NCBI RefSeq assembly: GCF_016086655.4
Contig: NC_052140.2
Location: forward strand, 6,510,001 to 6,574,000
Direction of reading: 5' to 3'
Source: Lepeophtheirus salmonis
Taxonomy: Eukaryota > Arthropoda > Copepoda > Siphonostomatoida > Caligidae
Length of the DNA: 64,000 nucleotides
Below, piece by piece: positions 1-11,333 of the stretch (the stretch's first letter is position 1; each line of letters starts with the position of its first letter). Both the position numbers and the translations under genes were made by a program. The notes under the pieces were generated by a model. The model did not search any database, was not told the origin of the DNA, and saw only the letters and a list, made by a program, of their open reading frames with translations.

Positions 1-560
1 GCGCGGAACTTTGCACAGCAGTTAATTACAAAGCTTGACTCTAGGTTGGCTCAAGCAGTGATGATGGTGGCCTTCAGGTGGTCCTTTGTTGGGTATTAAA
101 CTCCCAAAAGCTTCCTCCTGACTTTTCAAAAATAACAAAGTCCAGGGGGAACAATCGGGTCTTTGGGGCGGCCAGGAGTCTTGCTTTTCAAGCTTATTGA
201 GAATTATTTTGTACCGGGTCACTTCCCTCGATCCAAAATCTTCAAATCCTGAGGAGGAGTTCTTTTGTAGGTATTAAGGGTTAAGTCTGGCTTCAACAAG
301 TGGAGCATGGCTGCTGTCAAACTTACGATCAAGACCATTGAGAGACACCTTGCCTCTTCTGAATAAAATGGTGGCTTTAACTGCCTCAACAAACTCTTCA
401 CTCTCTTTGGTCTAGATTTTGACATTGTGGAAGCTTTTGGTGTTCCTCTCGCGGTCATCCGGTATAGAGTAAATCAGTTATAGCCCACCACTTTTGAGAT
501 CTCTAATGGTGGTTTTTTACGCCAGATAGATCCAGAATTGCAGCTCTCCCTTGCTCCTGT
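1..560 (-). pseudogene. Tc1/mariner transposase remnant, runs off the window start
   Basis: Read on the minus strand with several frame changes, this gives a transposase from an N-terminal helix-turn-helix part (near 560-420, with QFTLYRMTARG) through WPPQRPDCSPW near 180-150 to a C-terminal AWANLESSFVINCCAKFR near position 1. WPPxxPDxxP is the third-aspartate block of mariner (IS630-type) transposases. The first and second catalytic aspartate blocks are not visible, so the middle is deleted. The frames are broken and no inverted repeats are in view. It cannot encode a working enzyme. The family call is firm; the subfamily is not. Confidence 0.7.
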
Positions 561-815
561 TTTTAATTATGACGCTGTTATTTCTCGATTGACTTTGCTT
601 ATTTTTTTTTTACTTTTTATTTAGAAAATTGCTTACAATAAGTTATGAGGGTTAAACATCGAAATATTACAAATAGAACACAAGCGCGTCATTAAATTTT
701 TTCTTATTTTAAACAAAGGGGCCTATATAATTTTGTGTTTTTTTTTTTTTTTGCATTTTTGGGAGTTGTGTCGTGGAAAAACACTTACATAATAATCTTC
801 TGGTTTCGTGCAAGG
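560..815. other. AT-rich stretch without recognisable features
   Basis: Contains poly-T runs near 601 and 740 and no open frame or repeat that I recognise. Confidence 0.5.
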
Positions 816-1300
816 CATTTTGTCTAAGTCTATGCATTATGGAAAACGAATCTATTTGCATTATAATTGTTCATATTATGCCATCAAATAATGATAAAAA
901 TATTCTTTGAATTCAAAATGTAACAAACGAATGTGTGGCCTGTCAATACAAAAGCAAGCAAAAAGGATCTTTTTCAAAATTGAATACGGATTACATTTGT
1001 ACTCTTTGACGAATGTTCGTCTATTACTATCAACAAATTATATTGATCAACCCTTTGGATGTGCTATAAATTACACTTGAAGTAGCCAAATTGATAGTCA
1101 CAATAAAAGAATGAGAAATGCATGGATTTTATTTGAATGGCCAATATAAGTCTCGTAGGTCATATAGAGGCTATATATAAAATTATTTGTTATTTTAACT
1201 CACTGCACTAATTGGAATACAAAGGCCCCAATTGACTCCTATATGTCTATGAAATATTGATTTGCAGGCATATATAAATAGGTGGGGTTTTAATTTATGA
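815..1300 (+). repeat. Dispersed repeat family D, copy 1
   Basis: About 480 bases that align with 2755-3225 in the same orientation. The best blocks are GTGGCCTGTCAAYACAAAAG (near 933 here, near 2891 there), GGATTACATTTKTA, TATCAACAAATTA and AATTGACTC. The copies have diverged by many small indels. There is no coding potential. It is probably an old non-autonomous element of unknown class. Confidence 0.6.
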
Positions 1301-1599
1301 AAATTAGCAAATCCAATTGTTGCACAACTTTTGTACAAAAAAAGAAAATTAAATATAAATGTGTTATTATTAAATATATTTACAGAAAATCGACTTCCTC
1401 AAATGACAATGAAAGCAAGACTTTTTGTGCCACGCCCATATTTTGTGTAAAATAAAAAGTTAAAATACATAATCACGGCATAAGGTTAAATCCCCACACT
1501 AAATTTCTTGAAATTCATATGAATTGATCCCTGATTTATGGTTCAGATCAGATCAGAACTAAAATTAGGTGATAGAATAAATAAACTTTTTTTTGTAAT

Positions 1600-1800
1600 G
1601 CTATAGTGTTGGCTCGTGGTGGACGTCAGGAATTGCCATTACTATATAAATTGCGAGGGTTTTTTCTCCCCCTCCCTATGCTCAAGGCAAAATATAATTT
1701 ATGTATTATTTTTTCCCATTTCCAAAAAGATTGCCATTACTATATAAATTGCAAAGAATTGAGGGTTCATATCCCTCACCCGGCCCCACCGGAGGCTTGT
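1600..1800 (+). repeat. 23-bp direct repeat pair, possibly a broken tRNA-derived SINE
   Basis: The sequence ATTGCCATTACTATATAAATTGC occurs exactly at 1632-1654 and 1730-1752. A box-A-like TGGCTCGTGG lies near 1611 and a box-B-like GGTTCATATCC near 1763. If the 98-base duplication is collapsed, the boxes sit about 57 bases apart, as in tRNA-derived elements. The repeat is certain; the SINE reading is speculative. Confidence 0.35.
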
Positions 1801-1873
1801 ACCCTAAAGTACAAATAACTTATGGAGTCATGTAATAATTTTAACATGTAGACAAGGTTTTTACAAAACTTTT

Positions 1874-2031
1874 TCACTCAATATGGACACCTTCATTATC
1901 TATCACAGCTTTTACATGTCGTCTGAAGGCCATGTAGGAGTTGATGACAAACTCTTCTGACAAGTTGTCCCATGCAGCCACTATGGAGGGCTTCTGAGAG
2001 TCCACATTTGGGTGTGAGGTCTCGTTGTGAT
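1874..2031 (-). pseudogene. Mariner transposase C-terminal fragment
   Basis: The minus strand reads NETSHPNVDSQKPSIVAAW, then SFRRH-like residues (AFRRHVKAVID), then GVHIE and a TGA at 1874-1876. This is the usual C-terminal tail of a mariner-type transposase. It is cut at its upstream end exactly where the hAT-type MITE at 2032-2347 begins. Beyond the MITE the frame hits a stop and no longer looks like transposase. Confidence 0.7.
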
Positions 2032-2347
2032 CAAGGTTAATAGAAATACAAGGTTATACCATAAAACTGTGTACAACTGATGTTTGACTTGCACCACACT
2101 TTTAATATTGATGGCATAATAGATGAGTGGTTTCATGTTTTATCAAAATCTGTTTTTTCCTCCCTAGCAGTCGGTACGATACATTAAATTTAAAATTCTA
2201 GAAAAAGTGACGTCATAAACTATGAGTGGTTGCATATTTTGTCAAAATCTGACTGTCTTGTTCAGCAGTCGGTACAATACATCAGATTGAACATTTTAGC
2301 AAGCCCGATTACATGATGGTCTCACCTTGTATTCCTATTAACCTGTG
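2032..2347. mobile_element. 316-bp hAT-type MITE with perfect 8-bp target duplication
   Basis: The octamer GTTGTGAT flanks the element at 2024-2031 and 2348-2355. Its ends are inverted repeats: left CAAGGTTAATAGAAATACAA, right (reversed) ACAGGTTAATAGGAATACAA. Inside are two direct repeats of about 70 bp (2123-2192 and 2222-2290) that share AGCAGTCGGTACRATACAT. It has no coding capacity. The 8-bp duplication points to hAT-type transposition. It lies against a mariner fragment, so it is younger than that fragment. Confidence 0.7.
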
Positions 2348-2754
2348 TTGTGATGAAATGACTAATTGATTAGTATATTTTGTTGATGTAAAAATAATGT
2401 AGAAGAGACTGTGGACATCATCGGACTTTTGTGTTAGGTCTTTTTGTGGCAAACTATAAAATATACATTACCATCGTATAAAATAATGAAAATTATTGTG
2501 AAAAAATAAATACTTTGTCAATTCCCCTTTGAGATATTGGACAAAAACTGATTTGGAGAGGTTATATTTTTGTGGAGTTTAAACTTCCTTGTAGTGCAGC
2601 ACTTCGTCTTTAAAACCTGAGGGCTGAACTGTATTTTTTGATATTTGAAGGAGTCCATGATGCTCAAGAAAGCGGCTGCGGTGAAATATTTTATCATTCA
2701 ATAATTTGATTGCTCGAATATAATATAATTGCAATGAAATTGTACACCATAATA

Positions 2755-3225
2755 TTGCTTCGCGGTGTATTACGCACAAAAATATTGTTTCAGAATAATA
2801 ACGTACACAACAATTTTACCAAGCAGCGATATTAACCCAAAATTTTTGTCTCCAACCTTTTTACCACGATCATTTTACAATGAATAAAATGTGGCCTGTC
2901 AACACAAAAGCCAACTAGAATGATTTTTCTCAAAATTGATTGTGGATTACATTTTTATTCTTGAGGGGTTATCGCTAATTTCTATCAACAAATTACATAT
3001 TATTATTATTCCTTAGGATTCGCCGCAAATTGCACTAATAGTAGCACTTAATGGGATATTGATATATATATTTTTTAAAAGACAATATTCGGGACAATAT
3101 CAGTCTTTTAAATCAAATAAAGGTTTTAAACTATAACCAAAATTATTGCATATCTAAACTCATCCTACCAATTTGAATATATGGCCTATAATTGACTCAA
3201 ATACAAAAGCCGTTTTCACTTTTAT
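2755..3225 (+). repeat. Dispersed repeat family D, copy 2
   Basis: The partner of 815-1300, in the same orientation. It ends just before the decayed mariner at 3222. Confidence 0.6.
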
Positions 3226-3905
3226 ATATTTTTATTTAGTACCATTTGTATGATAAACTTTTGAAGCAAAAGTTGGTAGTTCAACAATTTTCTACACTTT
3301 TTATTCAATATGTCCCCTCCATTCTGAATGATGGATCCAATACTGGAATGAACAGAAGCACAACTGGCCTTGATGAAGTCCGAGGACAAGTTGTGCCACT
3401 CCTTCAGGACATCGACATTCAGTCGACAAGTCTTGTTCTTCTTGACCTCCAAGAAACACCAAATAGCGAAGTCCAGAGGGATCACGTCGGGGGAGGGCAA
3501 AGGCCAGAAGGCAGCCACGTTCTCCCTGCAGAAATGCAGCACATTCTTGGACGTGTGTGCCAGGGCGTCGTCTTGGGTAAACACATAGTTGTCCAGAGGG
3601 AACATTTTCTTCTACCATGGCAAGACATGGTATCTGAGGATATTGTAGTAACGTCCGTGTTTACTTTCTCGTTGGTCATGACCAAGTAGGTAGGCATCTT
3701 ACTGCCGTCAGACACCACGACACCGAGGAGTATGACCAGAGCTGGATATTTGGTCCTGAAGTTTTCCTTGACCTGAATTCTTGATTCAGCCAAGAAGCGA
3801 TCATTTCTCCAGCGTCCAATGTGAATATCTTCTTGTTGGAAATCGACTTGTGTACGAAGAAGATCACACATTCTCTGTCGTTTTGCCTGTTGCTCCGACA
3901 TTTTT
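3222..3905 (-). pseudogene. Internally deleted mariner-like transposase
   Basis: A start is plausible at 3901 (MSEQQAKRQRMCDLLRTQ). The frame then jumps to KYPALVILLGVVVSDGSKMP, and after a frameshift to YVFTQDDALAHTSKNV (second aspartate block) and FWPLPSPDVIPLDFAIW (third block). The region between the N-terminal start and the VVVSDG part, which holds most of the helix-turn-helix domain and the first aspartate, is missing. About 680 bp remain, against roughly 1 kb for intact relatives. Inverted repeats are not convincing. Two frames are needed, so it is inactive. Confidence 0.75.
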
Positions 3906-3989
3906 GATCAAACAAAAACAAAACAAACATCAAATCGTAGCTTTTTGTCAGCTCTTTCGAATGGCGCCAAGTACAAAATTGTTAGACTT

Positions 3990-4430
3990 TTAGAACTAAG
4001 GCTAGACTGCCTCAAAGAAGATTCTAATTTTTGACTACTCACACTTTATATCTGTGAAATATTGCACTTTATATATATAAAGTACAAAAATAAATTGGGA
4101 GCTTCTTGCTATCTTCATTTTTGTTCAAGACTATTTGTATGTTGATACTCCACATTTTTTAACACTCAATTAATAGGTGACATATATATTTTATGTTAAC
4201 TTTTGGCATGTCTAAATAAAATCAACTCTGAGTAATTGACCTAAAAACAAAAAAAAGTGTCGGAAATGTTCCCCATCTTCCATATTCTTTATTTTTTTAA
4301 ATTTCTAAATTAGACAAAAAAAAATAAAAAGTGAAAATTTTTCCTGCATAATATTATTTCTTTTTTCAAAAACAAGACCAAAAGAACTCATCTAGATCAA
4401 AATGTCCATTCTCTTTACAAAATATAACGA
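3990..4430. other. AT-rich spacer
   Basis: Holds homopolymer A/T tracts only. I see no gene, repeat copy or structure. Confidence 0.5.
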
Positions 4431-4559
4431 AATACAGGGTGCAGAAGCTATATATGTCGCTACTTTGACTCGCTATCTTGGGCAAACACAGGCACTTAGA
4501 CAACTGATTCCTTGTGTTAGATAGCTTGTTCAAACCTGCACCAGCTGTAAAAAAAAAAA

Positions 4560-4990
4560 AATATATATAGAATCAATTGAAAAATTCGTGGGCCCAAATA
4601 TTTGGAAAAGCGCGGAGCCCTCCTTGGAATCCGCACTGGGAACGACAACATAACAATTGTTTGACCTCTAAAACTCAGGGAGACGTTCGTTTGAGGAAAT
4701 CTGAGGCCTCTAAAGGTGATTTTGAGCAAACAGAAATGCGGGCAAAGCTCCAAAACAATTTTGACGACTTAATCTTGTTAGAATTTTGGACTCCAAACTC
4801 GCCGGATCATAATCTGATGATTTTTTTTGTGTGTGTGGCGCTATCAACCGACAGACCAAACACAAAATCATCAGTCAGATCAAGGAGGAGTTCCAGGATT
4901 GACCAAGGGACCAGGTGGCAAAGGTCAGCTTGTGCAAACGCCCTTATATAAAGACTGTAATTGAGGCTAGAAGTGATTTTATGGAATAAA
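4560..4990 (+). pseudogene. Mariner-like transposase C-terminal remnant
   Basis: The plus strand shows FWTPNSPDHNLMIFFV at about 4780-4830, equivalent to WPPNSPDLNPxDFFVW, the third-aspartate block. A shift to another frame gives QIKEEFQD, then PRDQVAKV, then KTVIEARSDFME and a TAA at 4987-4989. The upstream part is open but not recognisable. It has at least two frameshifts and is inactive. Confidence 0.6.
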
Positions 4991-5092
4991 ATCAATCATA
5001 ATCCATCAACTTTCAAAGTTTGGTTTTATTTTTTCATCTTATAAGGGGTTGGAGATGAATTGCTTTCGAATAAATCATTTTTGAAGCACAGA

Positions 5093-5354
5093 TAGGTTGT
5101 GCGCCTTATTTATATCATATAGCATGTTTACAGAATCTAAATGGCTAGCAAAATTCAAAAATGGCGATTTTGACGTCGACGACTCACGCCGAAGCGGAAG
5201 ACATACTGAATTCGAAAAGAAGAGAGTCTCAAAGCACTTTTAAAGGAAAAGGGTCGGATGACAACTCGTCAATTTGACGAACAAATGAGCTGCGGTCATA
5301 AAACAGTCTTTTTTTTTGTTGATAAAAACGCTACTAACTTATTCCCCAACCTAA
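5093..5354 (+). mobile_element. Mariner deletion derivative, about 260 bp
   Basis: Near the left end lies ATAGGTTGTGCGCC. The right end reads ATTCCCCAACCTAA next to TA, and reversed it begins TTAGGTTGGGG, the mariner inverted-repeat style. Between them is a transposase N-terminal piece, KWLAKFKNGDFDVDDSRRSG, followed by RMTTRQFDEQMSCGHKTVF-like residues in shifted frames. Everything between the helix-turn-helix region and the right terminus is deleted, so this is a MITE-like derivative of a Mos1-related mariner. Confidence 0.65.
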
Positions 5355-6090
5355 TACCTAAGTAAGAAGTATTTTAAACTTCCTAAATATTATGATTTGA
5401 ATAACAAGAAGCTTTTCAATCAATCATATTATCAACATTAAAATTTCTTTTACCAACGGCTATTATGGATATAATTTTTTTAATTACAGTTGTTTGTGGG
5501 CAAGATTCTCTTCTCCTTGTTCGATATCTCCACAAAAAACAAACCTATATACGTTGTAATGAAATAGAAAGTGTTATGTCATAATAGAAATTTATTTTTC
5601 TCATCTGATAAGAGACTTTGATGCACTCATGCCCCTTATTTGCACCCAAATATACATGACTATGAGTCATAGATGTACATTTATGAATTGTTTATAAGCT
5701 TTTAGGTTCGTTTTAATATCTTTGACATTCTATTTTCATATATTTTCTTTTCATTACACTAATATTTAAAAAGTAACCCTTATGGGCTTTAACTCATGCG
5801 CGCACACTTTGCCGAAAACTAGGAGTGTACCGATGAATAAGTATTTGAATTGTCTCAATAATACCAATTCCAATTAAACGTGTGCTTACTTAATTATATA
5901 TCTCATTTAGGAAAAAGAAACAAAAAAAATCACTTTAATTTTTGAAATGGTCAACCATTAAAAGGTATGGAGGATCGTTAAGTATGGACAAACTTAATTT
6001 AAGACCGGGGGCTCCCACCTATCGGTGCTCCTAATAAAATTATTATTTCTATAATTTTAACATATAACAAGTACAATAATAAAAGACCTG
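5355..6090. other. AT-rich spacer
   Basis: No open frame, repeat copy or RNA gene is recognisable here. Confidence 0.45.
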
Positions 6091-6091
6091 G

Positions 6092-6157
6092 ATAACAAAA
6101 TTCGGACTTCCATCCATAGAAAATGAAAGAGTATTCTGTAGTGCGGGCAATATATTA
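6092..6157 (+). pseudogene. hAT transposase dimerisation-motif fragment
   Basis: The frame reads LPSIENERVFCSAGNIL. This matches the SERVFSxAGxI signature at the C-terminus of hAT transposases. Only about 22 codons survive. It breaks off at CAGTACTGGGCAAG, where a GTTAA-rich repeat begins. Confidence 0.5.
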
Positions 6158-6380
6158 CAGTACTGGGCAAGTTAACTTAACTTTTTCATTAGTTAGGTTA
6201 AAGTTAATTATTATTTTGTCTTTTAATAACTGGTTGAGGTAGAGTTAATTTCTATAAAAATTAACTGGTTAATTTAAAGTTAATTTTGAGTTAATTTTTT
6301 TTAAAGTAGTGAAGTTAATTAACTTCAGAGTAATTTAAGTTTAACGAACTTACAGAACCTTGGTTAAGTTATGTTAATTT
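6158..6380. repeat. GTTAA-rich low-complexity stretch, possible hAT MITE
   Basis: Dense AGTTAA/TTAACT words follow CAGTACTGGGCAAGTTAAC. That start resembles a hAT-type terminus, but I could not find a matching opposite end or target duplication. Confidence 0.35.
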
Positions 6381-7250
6381 TGAGGCTAAAAATGACTATT
6401 TAAGTTCAAGTCAATTGGGAAATTTATCAAGCCTACATAATAAAGATTATTCTGTCGGTCTGTCTGCCTGGGATTTTCTCCACTTCCAATTGAACAATCA
6501 AGAAAATAATACATATTCAAACTCCCAACATCTTTTGTTTTGAAGCGGAAAAGCAATATAAGGGAAGCTTGCTTCGTAAGATAACTACCGGAGGAGGCCA
6601 ATGTGTCTACGGATTTTCACTTAAAATTTAACTAGATAAAGTTTTTTTTAAGGTTTTTATTAAAAAAAATACATCATAATAAATTGGGAAATTATATTTG
6701 ATTAAAATATAAATAAACATTGTAATTTAAAATTTGTACCTAAAGACCTCTTTATTGACAAAACTATACTAAAAATTTATACAATAAATAAACATTAAAA
6801 AAAAATTGTAAAATATAAGTTATAGTTTTTGTTCTTGTGCATCTTTTGACGTAATTTTTGTTAGAATCGAGTCACTGTGAAATAAATAATTGTCTTCTGA
6901 ACAGCACTGGTCCAACGCATTTGGCCCAAGTTTGAGCTGGCCTAGAAAAGCCCAGGCGAGTCACAGAACCCTAATATTTCACACACTCTCTTTTTCATAT
7001 AGAAAAGCCAGTTCACCAAAGATCATTTAATACGGTGATGATTATACCCTAAATTGCAAAAAAGTGTGTACACTTGACGTGGAATGAACCAGTTATGTCT
7101 TTTCTCGTCAAATCCCAATCAATAAAAAGTGTACTTTAAAAAAAGTAAATAATTTTGTTATTTGTTTATGTAATTTCTTTATACATAATATTATTAAGGA
7201 ATCGCTATCGGAATTGTTCCTAAAGATGATATCATAATCGGCGGACCTTT
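6381..7250. other. AT-rich spacer
   Basis: No supported feature. Short open frames here have no recognisable motif. Confidence 0.45.
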
Positions 7251-7312
7251 GGGTATTGGTACATCCTTATCGAAAAGCTACTTTTGCCGAAAGTACACAT
7301 TGCTGAACGACC
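7250..7312 (-). repeat. Degenerate GGCAA-type short tandem repeat
   Basis: On the minus strand AGCAATGTGTACTTTC and GGCAAAAGTAGCTTTTC follow one another with 16-17 base spacing. They resemble the 15-bp repeat at 8179-8238 but are more decayed. Confidence 0.35.
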
Positions 7313-7854
7313 GCATGGGCGAAAATAATAGTCAATATATTTAATGATGATTCATGCTCCTATAATATATGTATATTACGGACTAGTATGAGCCTGCCTG
7401 TTCCACGTACGCATGGGGATATGATCACTATAATGAAAGTGTGATATGATGTTGTTTCGAAATGTATCTATTTTTGTACCCTCATCCAATATATAAAGCT
7501 GATGTTGTCTTAAGTCATCAAGAAAACATATTCAAAGAAAACAAATATTATGTCCTATTTGACTTTATTGAGCAGATTAATATGTCAAATTGCAACAATC
7601 CAAGACGAATTATTCAATGTCACTATTTGGCTTTATTGAAAAGTTTGAATGCTCATGTGTTCATTTGAATTGCAGCAAACCCAGACGAATCAACTGGTTA
7701 ATGCAATCATTCCTTCTAATTTTTAATAGTAGAATGTAGAACAAAAAATGATGCTAGGCAGAAAAAACGAAGGAGGAGGAAGATTCAAAAGTTTATTTTT
7801 GTATATATAAGATTCCCATTCACTTTACACAAATTTGAAAAGATAAACTGTATA

Positions 7855-8165
7855 AATATATGCCACGTATTGCAATGATTAAGTAATAATTGATTTATTT
7901 CGTTATAAGGATGCTTCAACAGTTGGCTCGAATCACTATTTGAACCAAAATCATATCGACCCTCCAAATATTATATAAATTAGTTTTAAAAGAAAAAATG
8001 TTTCAAGAAGAGAAGAGGTCAATAAATCAATAAATGATTGAGATTCAATGAACAATACGAATTGATCTATGGTTTGTGTTGGAGTTACTATGTACATGGC
8101 CGAGTCCTAATCTATACTCCTCTATCCTAAGGTCGTCTCTCACAATAATTATCATCAAATATGAT
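7855..8165 (+). repeat. Dispersed repeat family E, copy 1
   Basis: Aligns with 56780-57090 in the same orientation. Shared blocks are CCACGWATTGCAWTGATTA, AATGATTGAGATTCAATG, CTATGTAC and TCYTAATC-like words. The spacing is similar over about 300 bases with moderate divergence. It is non-coding and of unknown class. Confidence 0.6.
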
Positions 8166-8178
8166 TAATATGTTTTTC

Positions 8179-8238
8179 GGCAAAATGACATTAGGCATGG
8201 TGGTTTCCGGCAATAAGATTTTTGGCAATGTGTTCCAG
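8179..8238 (+). repeat. 15-bp tandem repeat, four units
   Basis: The units are GGCAAAATGACATTA, GGCATGGTGGTTTCC, GGCAATAAGATTTTT and GGCAATGTGTTCCAG, each exactly 15 bases. The same period and GGCAA start recur at 51358-51419 and, reversed, at 57307-57411. Confidence 0.7.
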
Positions 8239-8609
8239 AACCGTTTTAACTATTGTTGCAGGTCGAGGCAAATAAATAAAGTATTCATCTGTTTGTTCCG
8301 AAAAAATCTGGACCTATCATGAATTAATAAAAAAGTAAAAAGAGGACATGTTCGGATAAAACGAAGAGAACGATTGGTCACCATACATTACATTCTATCG
8401 AAAAAAAAAAAAAATTTAATTGCTCGCGCTGAAGGGATTTAATAACATTTTTTTTCGAGGTCGGCAGCACTGATTTTCATTATGATGCCAAGTTTTAGCG
8501 CGATCTGTACTTTAGTTTGCTTGCAACAGCTGGATAAGTCAGTCTACCTCACTAGTGCTCCACGATTTTTACAATGAACGAAATAATTGAACAGAAAAAT
8601 TGTCATAAC

Positions 8610-8738
8610 AGCTTAAGGAAGTTATCACATTGCCTTAATATCTCTCACGAGTCCGTTCGTACCATTCTGCCTGAAAATTTGGCCATGAGACGCGTCGCTA
8701 CACGGCTTGTTCAAATATTTAACAAACTAGTTCTATGA
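8610..8738 (+). pseudogene. Mariner helix-turn-helix fragment
   Basis: The open stretch includes LNISHESVRTILPENLAMRR and VATRLVQIFN, then TGA at 8736-8738. NISxESVRxIL...LGMRRVxARLVP is the second helix-turn-helix of a mariner subfamily. No catalytic part follows. A separate mariner begins at 8791. Confidence 0.65.
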
Positions 8739-8790
8739 ATCATAAGAAAATACTCTAACAGAAATTGTATTTGACATTAGGCAAATTATA

Positions 8791-9528
8791 TTAGGTTGGG
8801 TATATTAGGTCCAGTTTCACACCCATTTTTTTTAAACTAAGTATATCTTGTTCATTATTGGTCACATCAGGTCATACGATAAGACGTTGTAAAGATTTGA
8901 GTGTATACCACATTTGTTTTTGGAGGGTATTGCTGTGGTTAAGCCGTGAATTATCCTGCGTCGAGTATAAAGGTCTCAATGGAAGACATTCACCATATTT
9001 TACATTTTTACGTTCTGAAAAGGAAAAACACCTCGAAAGAAACCAAGAAAATTTGAGATGTATACTGGGCCGATACTCTTTCGGTTCGAGTTGCACAACA
9101 GTGGTTCGAACGATTTTTTTCCAATCAATTCTGCTCTTTACTATAAACAACTCGCCCATTTGAAGTTGGCGATTGAACAGAAGCACAAGACATCATCAAG
9201 ACAACACCATGTGGTACACATCTTTGATGACGCGTCAAAAGTTCTGCGAGCTCGGATGGGAAGTTGTTATGAATCTAGCATTCCCTCCGGACCTGTAACA
9301 AAGTGAAAGTCTTTGGGGGTGCAAATTTGGCTTAAATAGAGGTCTGTCAAAATTGGTTGGGCTATTTTTTTGCCAATAAGGATAAGGGTATTATGAAATT
9401 GGATTCTCGTTTGCAAAAATATATCGAACAGAAAGGGGCATAGTTGGCTTAAATGGGATGATTGTTAAACTTCTTATAATGCATTGAAATAAAGTAAAAA
9501 ATGCGAAATTACTTTTTCCCCGACCTAA
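8791..9528 (+). mobile_element. Decayed mariner with TA duplication and both ends
   Basis: The element starts TTAGGTTGGGTATATTAGG after TA (8789-8790). It ends AAGTAATTTC-reversed TTAGGTCGGGGAAAAAGTAA before TA (9529-9530). Inside, on the plus strand, are an N-terminal remnant with VAQQWFERF near 9100, and a C-terminal remnant NWLGYFFANKDKGIMKLDSR with LQKYIEQKGA near 9345-9440, typical of the mariner tail. The catalytic centre is deleted and stops interrupt the frames. Confidence 0.7.
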
Positions 9529-9654
9529 TATTTGCCTTGTAAACGTTTATTTTGGATATTACACACAAAAACTATTTTTAACGAGTTTAATTTCCAAGAT
9601 TAGGAGAGCTACATTAGCTAAACTTTGTATAGATGTTGACACATGTTTTGCAAT

Positions 9655-9735
9655 TTTTGATCTTCAATATAGCCTCCCTTATCTTTAATAATGGTCTTCA
9701 TGATCCGCTGGAAGCCCTGACAGGTAGTAATAATA
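9655..9735 (-). pseudogene. Mariner transposase tail fragment
   Basis: The minus strand reads CQGFQRIMKTIIKDKGGYIE, matching the C-terminal FRRRIEAIIAAKGGYIE-type tail of Tc1/mariner transposases. Nothing upstream survives. Confidence 0.55.
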
Positions 9736-9739
9736 TAAT

Positions 9740-10580
9740 TGTGGCTTATGGAGTTCTAATGAGGATTAATTAATTATTCAGAAGTAACTGTGAATAATTG
9801 AATAATACATGATATCTCTTATGAATAAATTCAAATCGTTTCAATTATAATTAGTCATTCTATTCATTGAATAGGTTTTTAAAAGGGAGTTTGATTACAT
9901 AGCTTGGTATATTTATTCAAAATGAAATAACAATAGTACGCTACGAAATACCCCCATAATATTCGGCACACTGCCTACTACAAAAATAACTCTAGTTTAA
10001 TTATGGATTTTTGAGTGGGTTAGTATCACATTTATTTACTGAATGAAAAAAGTATTTAAATACAATAATAGAACATAATATATTCTGTAAAGGAATTTGT
10101 CGTAGTCATTTAAGATAAAGCAATAAAGCGTTTAGGGTAATGTCAGCCATCTTTGGGATCCTTTAACAGCCAAGTTTGATTGGAAGTCAAAAAGTGTGGA
10201 GAAAGGCAAAATGTAGGGAATGATCACATCCAATACATTAAAAAGATTGTTCATTTTTGTTCATTCTTTAACATAGTGTGGGGGAAGCAAATCCTGAAAA
10301 TGTTCACATATGATAAACCTTTTCTAGTTTCTCAAAAAGTACAGAAAGTTTTGCTTGAAAGCTTCTAACATTTATATATACATTTGTGTAAAAAGGTCTG
10401 AGCAATTTTTCGCTTTATTTTGACAATAAAAATAACATAGTTAGAATACTCCGATTTAGATGGTTCCAAACGGGTTTCTTTTGACCATTTGAATAATGCA
10501 GAGAGTACACGAGAGATTGAAATAGTACTCTTTTTTATTTACTATCTTAGTAGATCCGCCTTGTTTTTTCTTTTTATTTA
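9740..10580. other. AT-rich spacer
   Basis: I see no supported gene. A 62-codon frame at 10180-10368 lacks an ATG and any motif. Confidence 0.4.
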
Positions 10581-10581
10581 G

Positions 10582-10742
10582 TTATTAAAAGTATCCTCAG
10601 GTTTTTACTAGAGATGATTCGTTCGATTATAATTGAAGGAGAGAGGCAAGATTTTAATTATTATGTCAAGTTCTTTCTGCATCAGACAATTGGTGAACTC
10701 CAAGCTCCAGGGGCGGATAAACAGCGTACGGAGTCCCCATAA
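10582..10742 (+). other. Candidate exon of unknown gene
   Basis: A pyrimidine-rich tract ending TTTTTATTTAG is followed by 52 open codons containing EMIRSIIIEGERQDFNYY and FFLHQTIGELQAPGADKQ, then TAA at 10740-10742. It is less AT-rich than its surroundings and ends at a stop without an obvious donor, so it could be a terminal exon or a relic. No family is recognised. It lies about 1 kb upstream of the histone-fold gene on the same strand, but I have no evidence that it belongs to it. Confidence 0.25.
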
Positions 10743-11099
10743 TGTAGTGGGAGAAGGATGCTGGATGTTTTGAGCAATTCCTCTGCGGAGGTTGGGGAGA
10801 CGCTGGACCTATTAGGCACTTTTTGTAGTAAGTGCAGTGAGGGCATTTAGGGTTTTAGCCCCTTCAGTCATTATGATACATACGGCCCTGTCATTGTGAT
10901 GAACACTTGGGTGCTCATTATCACCATGTTGTACAAATTTATCAGAAAGAAATGGGGCTAGAAACCAAGTATGCACATCAACTCTCTCACCAAGTCTTAT
11001 TTCCTCAACCTATTGAAAAAACCAAAGTGAGTTTATCATTGAAGTTCTTTCATGATTCTACAATAGAAGCATTGAAACAGATTGGAAATAGCACTCTCC

Positions 11100-11295
11100 C
11101 GTCATTTATGAGCACACACACAAATGTTTAATTAGATTTTGAATATAATTGAATGCTCTATAAAAGTAAATTAACTACTTAGGAGTTAAATAATAATGAC
11201 AACAGCTGAAGAAAAGAAAATGCATTATTCAAATCACCAATTCCACAAAACCGGGCAAGCTGAAAAATTCACTGGATTTTCATCACTAACGATAT
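11100..11295 (+). repeat. Dispersed repeat family A, copy 1 (partial)
   Basis: Shares ATGAGCACACACAAATGTT, TTGAATATMATTGAAT, GGARTTAAATAAYAATGACA and CACTGGATTT with 33317-33690, and the same order of blocks with 60547-60890. This is the 3' half of the family. Confidence 0.65.
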
Positions 11296-11333
11296 TTTTG
11301 CTGACAGAGATCACGGCTCCTTGCTTGCTGATA

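Noticed and set aside
3246..3689. 147-codon plus-strand open frame
   Set aside because: It is the antisense shadow of the mariner transposase on the minus strand (3222-3905).
7201..7340. 48-codon open frame (IGIVPKDDIIIGGPLGIG)
   Set aside because: No start codon or splice sites; it overlaps the degenerate GGCAA-type repeat.
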